Shown: positions 22,417-35,150, counted from the first letter of the stretch. The stretch is DNA of 64,000 nt from Nicotiana tabacum (GCF_000715075.1 NC_134095.1:68081990-68145989); one strand, 5' to 3'. The notes: generated from the sequence alone by a model not told the origin. Translations and numbers: made by a program.

Positions 22417-25400
22417 TGTTGCGCCCCCTTTTTCTCGCAAAATCGGGTTTATGATATTTGGGAGGACAACTCGCTCCCTTTTTGGGAATTGGGTTTGAAT
22501 TGAAAAGTCACCACCTAATGAATAAAGTGCATTAGCATACTAAGAAGGGTTTGATTTAGAAAACCAGAGTTTGGGTAAGGGCTAGAAATTATCCTGAGGG
22601 GAAGATGTTAGCCACCCCTCAGGATCCACTAGTGTGGTTCCCCGTCATGCTACTATTGAGACTTTAAGAACACGTAACAAGTAAGCAAATAAAGGTTTCA
22701 AATATGAGGGATTGTCACATTATGGCTGCAAATAAATTAAAGTTTGAAGAAACAAAGAAAGCTGAAATTTTGAGGAAATAGTTTGAAAATTCCGAAAAGT
22801 AATAAAATAAACAAGTAAAAGGAAGGGGGTCCTAGGTTTACAAATAATATGGATCACATCAATGCAATACCCGATAATCACTCCTCAGAAGAGGGGTTAC
22901 ACGTGGTATTAGCGCACCGGTCATCATATCCATATCTACCCTTTCCAACCCCGTTAAGGTATTAAAACGCGGAATAATTTCGTTACTTATTGCATGCTCT
23001 TACCCATCCCAATCGTATCAGTCCCAGAGGCATTTGGGACTACTAGTCCTAAAGGGAAGGGAGATTGGGTTTTTATGGTTTAAAGGGCAAAATCTAGGGC
23101 GACAAACAAAACATATAGAGCAGATATGGGAAACACATAACATTTAAAGGCTCAAACAGGCCTTCTCAACTTAAAGACAGATTGTTTAGCATGTCTTGCA
23201 TGTACTGGTTATGGTCTGAATTAAACTTAAAAATGTTAAAGCAGGCTGATTTATCACATATTTTTAGATAAGAAGTCTGAATTAGGCCTGCCCGCTGATT
23301 GTAATTATCAAAGACTGGTGCAGTTATAACCTTCACCCTAAAGCTTGCCTAGGTGAAACCTATGGGCATGATATCTATGCATAAAAGAAATATACTGATT
23401 TTAAAGCAAAGGACTTATTAATTGCAGGGACATAAGTTCTGCAAATATTAAGCAACGTTACTACTGATTTGTAGACTTATAAGAGAGATAGACGATTCAG
23501 ATTCGGTTGATTACTCCTATAGGCATGCTTTCTAAGCGTTATTGATTTAAAATCGTTTATAGTCGAAGTGAAAATGCAGGAGTCCTATAGGCATGGTATC
23601 TAAAATGTTGTTTGTTATTAAAACCTATTAACACGTTTGCCTAGTGATAGCTGCATATGCATAATTCAAGAAGTCCTATAGACAGGTTATCTATAGGATA
23701 TGCAGCGTTATGAAATGTATAACCTATAGACATGTTTTCTAGATAATACAGAAATGCAGAAACCAATAGACGTGGTTTCTATATGAAAACGCAGGACCTA
23801 AAAACATGATTTCTATGAGAAATTCAGAACCTATAAACAACATTTCTATATGAAAATGCAGAACCTATAAACAGGATTTCTATATGAAAACGCAGAAGTG
23901 AAAGCAGGACATGATTGCAGAAGTATGATAAATACCTATGAACATGATATCTACCACTTTCGCATGCATGATTTACCCTCCTCTTTTCACTAAAACCCCA
24001 TAAGTTATTACAAATTATTACAGCCCAGAATGAATAAGAAAAATGAAATTACATCAGAAATTAAAGCACAACGAAAGGGAGCCTAATTCAGACTCCAGGT
24101 CTGAAATATGAAATGAAACAACTCCAAAGATCAAATTTCCAAAGCCTTTCTCTTATTTGGGATGTGTCAGAGTTCCCTAAGAGTCTCAAGTGGACTCCAG
24201 GCAGTGCTTACACCCAAATATATTGCAAAATTGAGTTATAGTGCAGTGTGGAAGGGCCAACCCTCAAGTATCCAAGTTCAGAGGGAATTCAAGGTCCCAA
24301 GACAAGGCTTACAGGAGGGGGGCAGAGCTTAGAAGCTAAGAGTAAGTGTAAGTGCAGAGTTTGAAAAAGGGAAGGGGAAGTGGTAGAGAAACAGGGACAG
24401 GCTAGTGGGCATACCTAGAAATGGGAAGTGCTGGCACACCCCACAAGCCTGTTAGAACACATAGTTTTGGGAGTCAGGATCCTGTAAGGGATCAAGTCCA
24501 GACATGAACAATAACTTACATATTATCATGTCATTAACTATAACTCAAATCACATGGAGGGGAATAATAGGGGTACAGGGATTCATAGCAGAAACAAGTA
24601 AAAGAAATTAACATGCTAATTAAACATTCAACTCTATATAGACAGTAAAGTAGACATGGATGTAAAGGCTATAAGGAACACATCGGGATGATGCTGAAGC
24701 TAAAACTAGAACATACTAGTCTCAATGAAACAAGTGTAAGAAACCAGTAGTCTTGCAAAGCCAAAGTGCAAACAGGCAGTCAGAATGCTATGATCTTAGA
24801 AAAGAATTGTGAGATTGTAAGGATGAAGTATGAAGTGTAAAAGTGCCGAATTGAGAGTGTGTTAAAGTGTAGAAGGGTCGTGCCCTTTTATAGTGTAGAA
24901 AGCAAGCAGAAATAGGTAAGAAAATAGTTTAAAAATCAATTACACAAGGTTTCCCCCTAATTAAAGGATTTTGATTTGAAACGGGTAAAAATAATTAAGG
25001 AAAGAGATTGATCAAAACCTTTTCCAAAGCAGTACAAGAAGGGTAAATACATAGAGATTTATTTAAGGAAAAAGTCTGATAGCACACGGTTAAGTAAGGA
25101 AAGGAAATTAGTTAACAGCCAAGAAATCAAAATTGAAGGCTTTGTACGAATGAACCAAGTCAGGAAAAGTGAGGAAAGGTTTTACTTAAGGAAAATCAGT
25201 AACAATCAGTTAAACCTAATAAAAAGGATTCTGAATCAATCATAAGTTGGAAAACCTTTTGAATAAAGGTTCAACACACATATAAAAGCATACAGACATG
25301 CTTAAATAAGAAAAACTATCATGCTAATCAGAAAAGTCTAGCATAGAAGAGTCTAAAAGTTCAAAGTCGTAAACAAAGAAATTCAAATTTAGTTCATAGA

Positions 25401-27124
25401 CTCAGAAAGAGCCTAAAAGAGCCAAGGGTTCCAAAATAGAACCCTAGTCCAAACACAAGATCACCCTCGTCAAAACCCCCAAATTCTAGGGTTCCTACTT
25501 GGAATCAGACACAGAGACGAGGAGGCAAGTAATTGAAACAGGCTCAGAGATCTCTTTCAGAGACTCATGAGAAAACAAACAGATACAATAGTATGTTCGA
25601 AGCAAACAAAGTGAAGAAACTGATTTGTAGCATATGTTTAAGAAAAACATGGGACCTAAACAAGTTCAGAAGAGAAAAGAGGTAGTATAACACTTAAGAA
25701 AACATTAGAGGAGACATGTGTAAAGGGAACTCGAACAAAGGTCCAGTAAAGGCAACAAAGAACTTAAGAATTTAGTAGGAAATACATACAGTAGGAGAAC
25801 GCAAAATACCAGAAAGGTATATCAACAAGACATATAGGAAAAACACAACAGGGTGAACATGTGAGCATGGTGTAGAAACACAGTAGAAAGACAAGGCACA
25901 AAAGAACATATATAGTAGAAAAACATAGGAAAGCAGTAGAAGCACATGCGTGACAAATACACACAAAGAAAAATGAAAGAAAAGTCGGAGAAAAATTTTG
26001 AACTTTTCAGAAACCCTAAATCGAAGAGAAGTAATTTTTTGAATGAAAAATTGGGGAAAACACTTAAGAACTCAGGTAGAGCACAGATATATAACCAATC
26101 TAAGAAAAATTAGAGAAAACCTCGAATAGCTAGGGTTTCAAAGGAACCCTAAACAACAAAGGCTTGGAAAAAGGTCGGATCTTGAGCTGGATGAGTCAGA
26201 AATAGGCTCATAATGCTTGGATATGCCGGAGCAAGGCCGGAGATGGCCACAGAAACTTGAATCGGCGAAGATCTGAATGGACACCTTCAAGGTCAGACCT
26301 CGAACCTTCGAGCACCAAGCGTTCAAGAGCGGAGGGAGGTGAGTATAGGCCATCCATGGCCTGAGAGGCCATGGATTCCGGTGAGATTGAGGTTGAAGAT
26401 GGTGAGAGAGGCTAGGGTTTAGAGAGAGTTTGAGAGGAGAAGGATTCCATAGGCGACTGTTTGAGTGGAATTAGCTAGGGTTAGGGGGTGTGGGTGAATT
26501 AAAATGATCAACGACCTGAATTAAAATAGAAGGCCGGACGGGTTAAATTTTTTGGGTCGGGGCGGTTGGATTATAATTGGGTTGGCCCATTAGGTGTTTG
26601 AAATTGGGTCAATTAAAGGGATCAATTTGGGCTATAATTGAAATAAAAAATGGGTCAGATTTTAAATAGCTAGTTTTTCACTTTCTATTTTATAATAATA
26701 ATAAAAATGATTTTGAAAGCAAATTAAAAGCACTGGATCAGTTAATAATATATGAATATTAATTTAAAAATATTGGAACCAATTTCATAATTATAAAATG
26801 CTATTAGTCTAAAAATAGGCTAAAATTGCAATTATATGCAATTTAACCTTTAAAATACCAAATAAATTTGTAAAAAATGTATGAAAATTACCCTAGCTAT
26901 ATTTTGGTATAAATATGAGAATAAAGTAAGTTATTCACCAAAATGATAATTTTGGGAATAATTATTGGTTTTTGTACTGCTAAAATGACCAATAAATCAA
27001 TTAAAAAATCTTTTATAAATTAGGAAAATTATTGAAATACTTGGACATACTTATATATGCATATATACGCTATTCTTAAAGTATTTGCATGTAAAAATAC
27101 ATAGGAAAAAATTAGGTATCAACA
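22417..27124 (-). repeat. 5' LTR of B-minus, complete, about 4.7 kb
   Basis: The only complete B-family LTR in the window: on the minus strand it starts TGTTGATACCTAATTTTTTCC at 27124 and ends GGGGGCGCAACA at 22417 (4708 bp). It has a TATA box at 24885-24892, a 31-35-bp degenerate repeat block at about 23750-23900 (CATATAGAAA core), and an AT-rich first kilobase. Compared with 43188-43214, the right half of a U3 hairpin is deleted near 26500. Short open frames inside are low-complexity and unsupported. Confidence 0.9.
24885..24892 (-). promoter_or_regulatory. TATA box of B-minus 5' LTR
   Basis: TATAAAAG in CTACACTATAAAAGGG, about 2.2 kb into the LTR; same context in all B LTRs. Confidence 0.6.
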
Positions 27125-27129
27125 CCGAT
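27125..27129 (+). other. Right target-site duplication of B-minus (ccgat)
   Basis: Pairs with CCAAT at 8814-8818 with one mismatch. Confidence 0.75.
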
Positions 27130-27866
27130 CTTTAGAACTCGTCCAACGCAAAAGGCTACTCTCCATTTCGTACAACAGCATCTCCCATTTATGAATGTAA
27201 CGCCCAGTTTTTTCAAATCTGCACTCTTGCTTGCTAGGAAGGACATCCTACGCTGCCAACAATGGGTATGAAGAAGAAGCATGATTAACAAAGACTCTAT
27301 CACATAATCTGAAAGATTATCATTCCCCACCCACCTTCCATTATGCATGCAACCTATGTTAGGCTTAGTCTCATTATAGCAAAGAAACTTGGGAAGATTT
27401 TTAGCACGCGGATTGAGTATGCTCGAAAGGGACATCATGCCAAGGAGTAATAATCAAAACTTCTTAAAGATTGGGGCAATTTTGAAAATTTCAGAGCAAT
27501 GCAAGGACAAGAACCTATGATAAAGCTAAAGGCTTGATGTTCGACATAAGTCAGCCTTTCACCTAACTCTAAATAAATTCGCTTTCCTATCATAAAAATC
27601 TCAAGTGTTAGAGCCCTCTAGAGAGCAATTCAGTCTCATTCATCCATTTTGCAACATAGGCCATCGTTTCTAGTTTAAGGCTCCTACTTTACCATAACAT
27701 GGATTCATCTATATAATCATATATTCTATTACTTTTATGCTTTTATTTCATTATGATGAATACGCTAACACTTTATTTTTGTTTGTAAAGTTTTATTTTT
27801 CCTTTAAAGGTTGCCTAACATTGAACACTGTTTTGGCTGCGAATATGCATAAATGACGAAGCTATA
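27130..27866 (+). other. Element A internal region before gag
   Basis: Continuation of element A after the B-minus insertion. I see no gene: several stops in every frame, AT-rich. A minus-strand frame at 27112-27438 begins inside the B LTR and is chance. Confidence 0.5.
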
Positions 27867-29337
27867 ATGGCAGACCGGTTTGAAGAATTCGGTACTAGTA
27901 AGGGACTGTTGCAAGCACAAACTGATGATACCAAGGCGGATGTGGTGCGAAGGAAAGTGTTGGTCAATTTAGGAAACACTTTCAACTTACTCCCAAACAC
28001 AACCTCCGTTTCTAACTCAAACCGAAATATTTGCTTAATCTTATCTCCTTGCCCAGTTCCTATTTATACAACCTCTACACAAATGTCATCAACCTGTAAC
28101 CCCAATCAAGTCATGATAATGCCTCCCACAACCACAACTCCATTTGAGGAGGACAAGAAAAAACGACTAGCAATATGCCCGTATAAGAGACCTGAAAAAT
28201 TAACCCAATAGATTTGTCGCAAAACATTAGAGAATGAATTCCATAATTTGAAGAAAGTCATTGGAGAAGAATTGCAGTCGAGAAATTATCAAAGTCTACG
28301 ATATGAAGAAGCCAGATATTGAACTGCCACCAGGGTATAAACTACCAAAGTTCAATACTATCAGTGGGAAAAAAATCCCATCGTTCATTTAAAGGACTAT
28401 TGTAGTAGGTTACTTGGTATTGGGCAAAATGAGGCCATTCAAATGAAGTTATTTATCCGAAGCTTATCAAGACCTGCACTTATTTGGTATACAAAACAAG
28501 CAAATGGCACACGTGGGATGATATGGCTCACGATTTTGTAAAGAAATATGAGTTCAACCTTGGAGTTGATCTAGACAAGCATAACCTGTACAAAATAGAG
28601 AAAATGTCACATGAATTTTTTTCAGGATTATGCAATCCGGTGGGGAGTTGAAGCTTCAAAGGTGCACCCTCCGCTATCCGAGAAAGAATTAATTTCAATC
28701 TTCATTGACATTGGCTACTGTGAACGTACGTAATTTCTCAGACTTGATTAGAGTCTGGGACTTCCTACAAAGAGGCATCAGAGAAGGAAAGATTAGCATG
28801 CAAACTATCAATCATGCTTTACAATCAAAAAAGGAAAATGCCTCAATTGCCATGACTATGCAATACCATCATGATCATCGGCTCTTGAAAAACCATGCCA
28901 TATCTGATGCACGTAACATGCATCTCCATATTCCTCGCCAACAAAGCATTCACCATCAACATCATCAAGCACAAGTCGCTTCTCACCAATCCAAGAAAAG
29001 GAAGCCCAGCGACTTCACACCTCTGAGTGAACCAATCTCTAGAATATTCGCTCGATTGAATGCCTCAGGAATTATGCAACCAAGAAAAGGAAGGATTTTT
29101 GACCCTTCACATCCATTATTCGACCCGTCAAAGTATTGTGCTTATCATTCAAATGCTCAAGGCCATAATACAAAAGAATACATAGCATTAAAGCATAAGA
29201 TTCAGAATATGATTGATGCTAACAAATTGCAAGTGCACCTACCAGTTGGAACAAATATCTCAAATGCAATTAGCGGCAACACAAGCAATACACCGAGCGT
29301 GGTTGGGCATCCAAAGAAGAAATGTCATTTAGACTAG
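27867..29337 (+). pseudogene. Element A gag, degenerate
   Basis: This region is collinear with the gag of element B but broken. A first frame (27867-28211) is Thr/Ser/Pro-rich. Between 28370 and 28500 one frame reads HLKDYCSRLLGIG and AIQMKLFIRSLSRPALIWY, matching the B gag HLRTYCDKLVGV and RIRMKLFMRSLKGDALSWY. The last frame (28705-29337, 210 residues) has an RKGRIFDPSHPLF linker and CAYHSNAQGHNTKEY, the counterpart of the B zinc-finger-like CAYHSSMKRHTIDEC. The final Cys of that cluster is Tyr here. Stops near 28209 and 28318 and frame changes before 28705 make it non-functional. No protease follows. Confidence 0.8.
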
Positions 29338-30141
29338 TTCAACCTTGTGTTGCAGGCATTATCATTTTGCAACTATCATCATATGAGTATCTATTTTTTG
29401 TAATCATGCCTTGCTTTTGTAAATGAACTACGCTTTGACCTGATTCCCGTTTAAGAGGGGATACGTAGGTAGCCCTATGGGTTCGGTCTCATCATAATAA
29501 AAATCCTATTTACCCCAAAAGCCAAAACCGGGGCAGATTTTGCAGAAGGATCCTCATCATTCAACAAAGCAAAAAATGAAATCTCGAGCTACATATTTGT
29601 TACAAGCACAACAGCAAATTCCAGAATGCCATGGCAACAAGTTGCAGATTCAAAGCCAAACTTTGATATTCAATGCAAGGCAACCATTTTCTTTTATACT
29701 AATGAATTTTCTTTGAGTAATGCAGGGGTATATTTTAGCTATTCTTGAACAATATTATACGCTATCGCAAAGCTCAGCATCAAGTTAGAAGTTTCAAGAT
29801 TCATGCAAAGCAAAAGATGAACCCAAGCAAACGCAAATCAAACTTTGCAACTTATAATTTTTCTTTGAATGCATGAATTTATTATGAAGATATAACGATT
29901 GTTAGCATTGCACTAGGAGTTCACTACTACAAAGGCATTTCATCAATCTCTGTGCATCGCACCATTTGCTATTACAAAATCATTACACCAAGCTCTCTGT
30001 ATTGCACCATCAACATATGTTACTTCGAAGTAACCATGCCAAGCTCTTCGCACCGCATTATACAATTACAGATCAAGCATCGCACCAAGATTCTGCACCG
30101 CACCAATGTTTGAAATTGTAAATCAAGTGCCATGCATCTAG
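29338..30141 (+). other. Element A 3' non-coding region, proximal part
   Basis: Directly after gag comes the landmark GAACTACGCTTTGACCTGAT ... GAGGGGATACGTAGGTAGCC (29424-29474), which in B-plus follows integrase instead (58181-58230). The remainder has degenerate repeats of GCACCATTTGCTATTAC / GCACCAAGATTC type around 29940-30120. No gene. Confidence 0.7.
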
Positions 30142-30640
30142 ATTCGTCCACCTAATAATAGGACAAAAAGGTCGTCCACATGATTAACAGGACATGAGGT
30201 CGTCCGCCTAATTAATAGGACATGAGGTAGTCCACCTGATTAATTGGACATGAAGTCGTCTTCCTGATAATAGGGCATAAGATAGTCTGCCTAATTAATA
30301 GGACATGAAGTCGTCTGCCTAATAATAAGACATGAGGTCGTCCGCCTGATTAATAGGACATGAGGTCATCTGCCTGATTAATATGACATGAAGTACTCCA
30401 CCTGATAATAGGACATGAGGTAGTCCACCTGATTAATAGGACACGAGGTAAGTCCGCCTGATTAATAGGACATGAGGTAGTCCACCTGATTAATAGGACA
30501 TTAGGTTGTCCACCTGATTAATTGGACATGAGGTAGTCCACCTGATTAATAGGACATTAGGTTGTCCGCCTCATTAATTGGACACAAGGTTGTCCACCTA
30601 ATAATAGGATATTAAGGTTGTCCGCCAGAACAACAGGATA
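30142..30640 (+). repeat. 28-bp minisatellite in element A, about 18 units
   Basis: Imperfect head-to-tail units of 27-29 bp built on GTCGTCCGCCTGATTAATAG plus GACATGAG. Variation is mostly substitutions and a TTAATAG/AATAG length variant. Confidence 0.95.
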
Positions 30641-31220
30641 CTTTAGTACCTACTCAAATACTTTTCATTAATTTATTTCGACCTAAATGGTCATGTTTTT
30701 ATTGTCATTACTAAAATGCATCATTATCATTTCCAAGCACATTTATAAGCTACATGTTATTATTAAAAATAATCATTGGCATAAAGCTATATTTTTATCA
30801 AATCATTTTGACCGACCAGGCCGTATAGTATAAGTAAACGCCCAAAATGTGTCATTTTCATAAGATTACTTTACAATACATTGGATTTCAATATCTACTC
30901 TACTGACGAATTTGCCTTGCAGGAAACATAGTGCAACATGACGATCAAGCCGAGTTATCGCAAATTATATTTTGAAACTCATAGTTTTCTTTGAGTGCAG
31001 GAATTTACTAATAATAAACTTCAACATGCAAATTCCCAAATTATTGGGACCGCTCCTTGAATATTTTCTTCTGTAAAGGCACTGCATCAAAGTCTCTGCA
31101 CCATGGATATTCGCTACTAGAAAGTCATCTCACCAGGATTTTACCGCTACAAAATAAGCACCATATCAAGCTCTTCACACTGCATCAATCTTTGTAATTG
31201 TAAATCAAGCACAACATTTT
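30641..31220 (+). other. Element A spacer between two minisatellites
   Basis: AT-rich, non-coding. Contains TTTGCAGGAAACATAGTGCAA (about 30919-30939), which recurs after the second array (about 31778-31800), so the two blocks may descend from a larger duplication. Confidence 0.6.
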
Positions 31221-31636
31221 GGGTTCATCCACCCTCAAATAGGATATACCAGGTCTATCCACCCTCAAATAGGATATATCGGGTCTATCCGCCCTCAAAT
31301 AGGATATATCGGGTCTATCCGCCCTCAAATAGGATATATCGAGTCCATCCGCCCTCAAATAGGATATATCGGGTCCATCCGCCCTCAAACAGGATATATC
31401 GGGTATATCTTCCCTCAAATAGGATATATTGGGTCCATCCGCCCTCAAATAGGATATATCGGGTCCATCTGCCTTCAAACAGGATATATCGAGCCCATCT
31501 GCCCTCAAACAGGATATATCGGGTCCATCTGCCCTCAAATAGGATACATCGGGTCCATCCGCCCTCAAATAGAATATATCGGCTCAATCCGCCCTCAAAT
31601 AGGATATTGAAGTTAATCCTTCCTCAAAAGGACATT
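31221..31636 (+). repeat. 30-bp minisatellite in element A, about 14 units
   Basis: Very regular 30-bp units: GGGTCCATCCGCCCTCAAAT followed by AGGATATATC. Because 30 is divisible by three, two minus-strand frames stay open across the array and give 10-residue repeats; I treat these as accidental. Confidence 0.95.
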
Positions 31637-32216
31637 TAATTTATTTTGACCCGAGTGAAACCGCTTGCATAAACGTTGCCAAAATATATATTTCATAAAT
31701 CATTGCCAAATGCATTAATTTCTTTTATGCCATATTGCATCTTATTTCCTAACGAATATTTTTAGAAGTGTTAAGCTTTGCAGGAAACATAGCACAATGT
31801 GGAACTATATCTTAGCAGTGAATTGGGGCAATTTATTGGATAGGAATACCAAACTCTCCAACAAAGCTCAAGGATCTACTTTGAACTTCGCTCGACTCGA
31901 CTCTCAAAATTCATAATTAAATTCTTATTTCAAGCATATTTATTTCAATTATGGTACCAATGTCTCTATTATTCGATACTGGGGCAACATTTTAGGATAT
32001 GCATCGATAAGTGAGTCCTACTCCAGGGTACCATAAGTCTTGAACTACATATGGCCTAATTCTCGTGAAACCCGAGATATGTAGGCAACTCGAAACCGGA
32101 GTTCGGCCGAAACAATTTTTTTTATGTCCCCTTTGTCCATTTCAATATTGATGATCGGGAAAAAATTGGCTATTAAGTCAATATTCTTTGCCCGAAACTC
32201 TTTCAACGTCTCCGGT
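31637..32216 (+). other. Element A 3' non-coding region, distal part
   Basis: Contains the second landmark GAACTACATATGGCCTAATT ... GATATGTAGGCAACTCG (32042-32091), paralleled in B-plus at 60009-60057. No gene. Confidence 0.7.
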
Positions 32217-32230
32217 CAAAGAGGGGCAGT
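32217..32230 (+). other. Polypurine tract of element A
   Basis: CAAAGAGGGGCAGT directly before TGTTGACATCC; the same tract precedes the B LTR at 60151-60163. Primes plus-strand DNA synthesis in LTR elements. Confidence 0.75.
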
Positions 32231-32586
32231 TGTTGACATCCAATTTTGACCCTCCTTTCTTCCAAATTGTTTACTTGAGCTTCTAATATCGTTTGTGATG
32301 TAATAATGTTTAATATGATATTTTATTGCTCAAGTTGTTTTATTCAAAATTAATCAATCAATGATATTTTCTTTACAAATGTCTCTATCTTATTGAAATA
32401 ATCATATTCTTATTCATAAAATATTTATTTAAGTTATTTATATATTATTTGTGTGCGCATTTAATGTGGTTACATACTAAAATAGATTTCTCCATTTTAA
32501 TTCATAATAATTCTATTTGAGCACTATAAAACTATCTAATATAAAAATTCATTGCTAGGCAAGCCAAACAATTTAATTGTCTATTT

Positions 32587-32599
32587 ATTATTATTATTA

Positions 32600-32668
<69 letters not shown>
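32587..32668 (+). repeat. ATT microsatellite in LTR A2
   Basis: About 82 bp of (ATT)n with a run of T inside; the counterpart in LTR A1 is about 44 bp. Confidence 0.95.
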
Positions 32669-33167
32669 GGTCTAAGTTAGAAGTCCAAGTAATTAAAAGG
32701 AAGAAGGGAAAATGCCCAAAACCTAGGGACTAGCCCATTTCTGTCAACCCATTCACCAGAGAAGTCCAAATTGTCAAGTCATTTAGCCCAACTAAAGAGC
32801 CCAATCCGAAATGGCCTGTTTAATTTCAACCTTAAGACAATTAGATTTATTTTGTCTTGTTTCCCCTGTGCAGACTCCTCTCTTGTCCCTCTCTCATGGC
32901 ACACACTTTCTTCCTTTTTCTATTTTTGATAAAACTCCAAACATCTTCATCCCTAAACTAGAAAATACCATTCCATTTTAATGAATCTTCATACACCAAA
33001 CTTGGTCAAACTAGGCTCATAACAAAAAGCCAAGATTACTTTTCAGAAAATGAGGTTTGGTCTCTGCATCAAAGATTTGATCCAATGTTCAAATGGTTTT
33101 TTTTGTTCAAAATTCAAATGGTTAGTCTGATTCCCGCTCAATGGTTCCTCAGCCCTAAAATCGTCTC

Positions 33168-33175
33168 TATAAATA
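33168..33175 (+). promoter_or_regulatory. TATA box of LTR A2 (TATAAATA)
   Basis: Same sequence and surroundings as 4354-4361. Confidence 0.6.
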
Positions 33176-33307
33176 CATCTTATTAGTGTCTTATTTTGGA
33201 CATGTTTTGGAGCTGCACCTTTACCCCCAAAAAATGGTTGGAGCCGCCTACTTTCACCTTAAATTAAATGGTTTTTAGCCGCACTTTTACCCCTAAATTT
33301 GATGGTT

Positions 33308-33312
33308 GTTAG
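33308..33312 (+). other. Left target-site duplication of element D (gttag)
   Basis: GTTAG before the D 5' LTR; identical GTTAG at 39121-39125. The uninterrupted site in LTR A1 (about 4493-4503) has GTTAG once. Confidence 0.9.
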
Positions 33313-33686
33313 TGATGCAAAAGAGAAATGGTCTCAGCTTGCGTGACCTGTACGTGCAGCTTAAAGAGTTGTACCTAGCTGTTAGAAGTTAGTTATAGAC
33401 AGATAAGTTGTAAGTTATTTAGTGAGCAGTTTAGTCCCTATAAGTTTCTTAAAGGAAGTTTAGTTAATTGTAATTAGGTCCATAGATTTAATTTCGATTG
33501 TCACTTATAGTCCCTGTCAGAAGTGGGTATAGGACTTTGTCTTGTAGTGAGTAGTGGAACCTATGTGTAATGCTCAAGGAGCTGCAGATATTCTGATAAT
33601 TGAAAATACTTTATTTTTACCCTAGTTTTCTCTCTTAGCTTCTTTTTCCTTTTCTCGTCACTGTTCCATTGCCGTCGCCAGCATCA
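33313..33686 (+). repeat. 5' LTR of element D
   Basis: TGATGCAAAAGAGAAATGG ... GCCGTCGCCAGCATCA; matches 38747-39120 over its full 374 bp. Confidence 0.95.
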
Positions 33687-33687
33687 G

Positions 33688-33699
33688 TGGTATCAGAGC
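33688..33699 (+). other. Primer-binding site of element D (tRNA-iMet)
   Basis: TGGTATCAGAGC one base after the 5' LTR is the standard initiator-Met PBS of many plant LTR elements. Confidence 0.9.
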
Positions 33700-33723
33700 A
33701 TCGATGGGGCTCTATGAGAAAGC

Positions 33724-35150
33724 ATGGCTGGAGAATCTACTAATGTCATGGAGATGCTATATAACATGGCTGCAGATCTATTTAGCTTCACAACTCGCCA
33801 AGACCAGCTTGAAGCTTTTCAAGTGCAGACCTGCAAAAATCAAGAAGAAGTTGTCAATGACTTGAGAGAAGTGCTTAATGAGGTTATAAATGGCAGCAGA
33901 AGACCTGAACGAGGCAAAAACATAGACCCACAGGGAGGTGAGTTGTATTCTCCTAGTGATCTTCCTCTCAGTATAGGATACATGAAAACTCCCAACTCCA
34001 TGGGAGGAATTTGTTCAGCTTCTTCAAGTGTTTCTCTTCCTGGCAGTACTCCGACTTCAATCCTTGTGCCTCCTACTCGAAATGTTACAATGGGGACAAG
34101 TTGGACCTCTTCTGGACCTTCGAACCAAATTCAATTGAACCCTAGCTTATAGAATCCCAATACCTTCGTAAGAACCCAGCCTACTATGGTAAGCACACAA
34201 GGACCTTCAGGTCCTTACTCTCCTCAACCGAGAAATCAACCAGGCCCACCTTATCTTCCACCTGAAAACCACATAAATCATTATACCAACCTTACCAACA
34301 GGCTAACACCCTTAGTCGAGTTCAATACCCTTATAACCCTTATAATCAACCATCACATTACCCTTTAGCCTACCAAGTACCCAATACTCATCCACTTATA
34401 TGCCATCAAGTTCCTTATGAACTAGCCCCTAATCTACAACAGAACACACCTAGAAACAACCCTTGGCAAGTTGCCCCTCATCCACTAAATACTCCCTTGC
34501 CAGCCCTCCCATTTACAAAGTATGCTAAGGTTGAGTTTCCAAGGTTCAATGGAGAGGACTTTAGGACTTGGCTGTATAAAGTGGACAAGTTTTTCTCTAA
34601 GGAAGATGTTACTATACAGCAAAAACTGAAATTAGTATCTATGCATTTTGAGGGTGATGCCCTGCAGCGGCATTTTGGATATATGAGAAGTAGGGGCCAG
34701 ATACCTCTTCCTACATGGGATGAGTACATTTGGGCATTATGTGATAGCTTTGGTGCAGAGTACACAGACCCCATGACTGAGATAATGAATGTTAAGCACA
34801 CAGGAACTGTGAAGGAGTACCAGCAAGCTTTTAACAGTGTCATGACTAGGTTGGACATATCAACTGAACATGCCATTAGTATCTTCCTCAACAATCAGAA
34901 CTGAGTAGTGCTGTGAGAGTGGGGAACCCAAGCACCTTGCCTCAGGCTTACTACTTGGATAGATTGCAATAAGCCAATTTTGCAGCTCAAAGTAAGGCCA
35001 TTAGGAACTTAAGCTTAGGGTCGTCTCTGAGTAGAGGATCAGATGGATTTCATTCTCCCAACTGGCCAAAAGATGGCTCTTTAGGATTTAAGAAAACCCT
35101 TGTGGCTAGAATGGATAATAACAGAAGGAGGAGATTGACTCCTGCAGAAA
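33724..35150 (+). pseudogene. Element D gag
   Basis: Starts at 33724 (MAGESTNVMEMLYNMAADLF); the first frame ends in a TAG at 34150. A Pro-rich linker in several frames follows. From 34497 the gag domain is clear: KVEFPRFNGEDFRTWLYKV, LQRHFGYMRSRG, TWDEYIWALCDSFG, EYQQAFNSVMTRLD. The frame stops at 34902, with further remnants to 35150. Confidence 0.85.

Larger units (their letters stand above)
8819..27124 (-). mobile_element. Element B-minus: Tat-lineage retrotransposon, pol-deleted, inserted in A
   Basis: A minus-strand element bounded by B-family LTRs and a 5-bp target-site duplication (ccaat/ccgat). Read on the minus strand it has: 5' LTR 27124-22417, PBS, 5' UTR, ORF1, gag, zinc-finger-like segment, protease, start of the protease-RT spacer, then directly the interior of the 3' LTR (12393-8819). 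RT, both RNase H domains, integrase, the 3' UTR repeats and about 1.1 kb of LTR are missing. Family C sequence (14410-18222) interrupts gag. From this copy and B-plus together, an intact B element would be about 21 kb (inference). Confidence 0.9.
32231..33312 (+). repeat. LTR A2 (3' LTR of element A), first segment
   Basis: Starts TGTTGACATCCAATTTTGACC and matches 3452-4503 by eye throughout, including the TATA box and the microsatellite. Interrupted after GGTTGTTAG by element D; continues at 39121. Confidence 0.9.

Noticed and set aside
31185..31587. Minus-strand repeat proteins with 10-residue units
   Set aside because: They are translations of the 30-bp minisatellite; two frames are open at once, as expected for a repeat whose length is a multiple of three.
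30142..31636. Possible CRISPR-like arrays
   Set aside because: Units are contiguous without unique spacers, and the setting is a plant retrotransposon.
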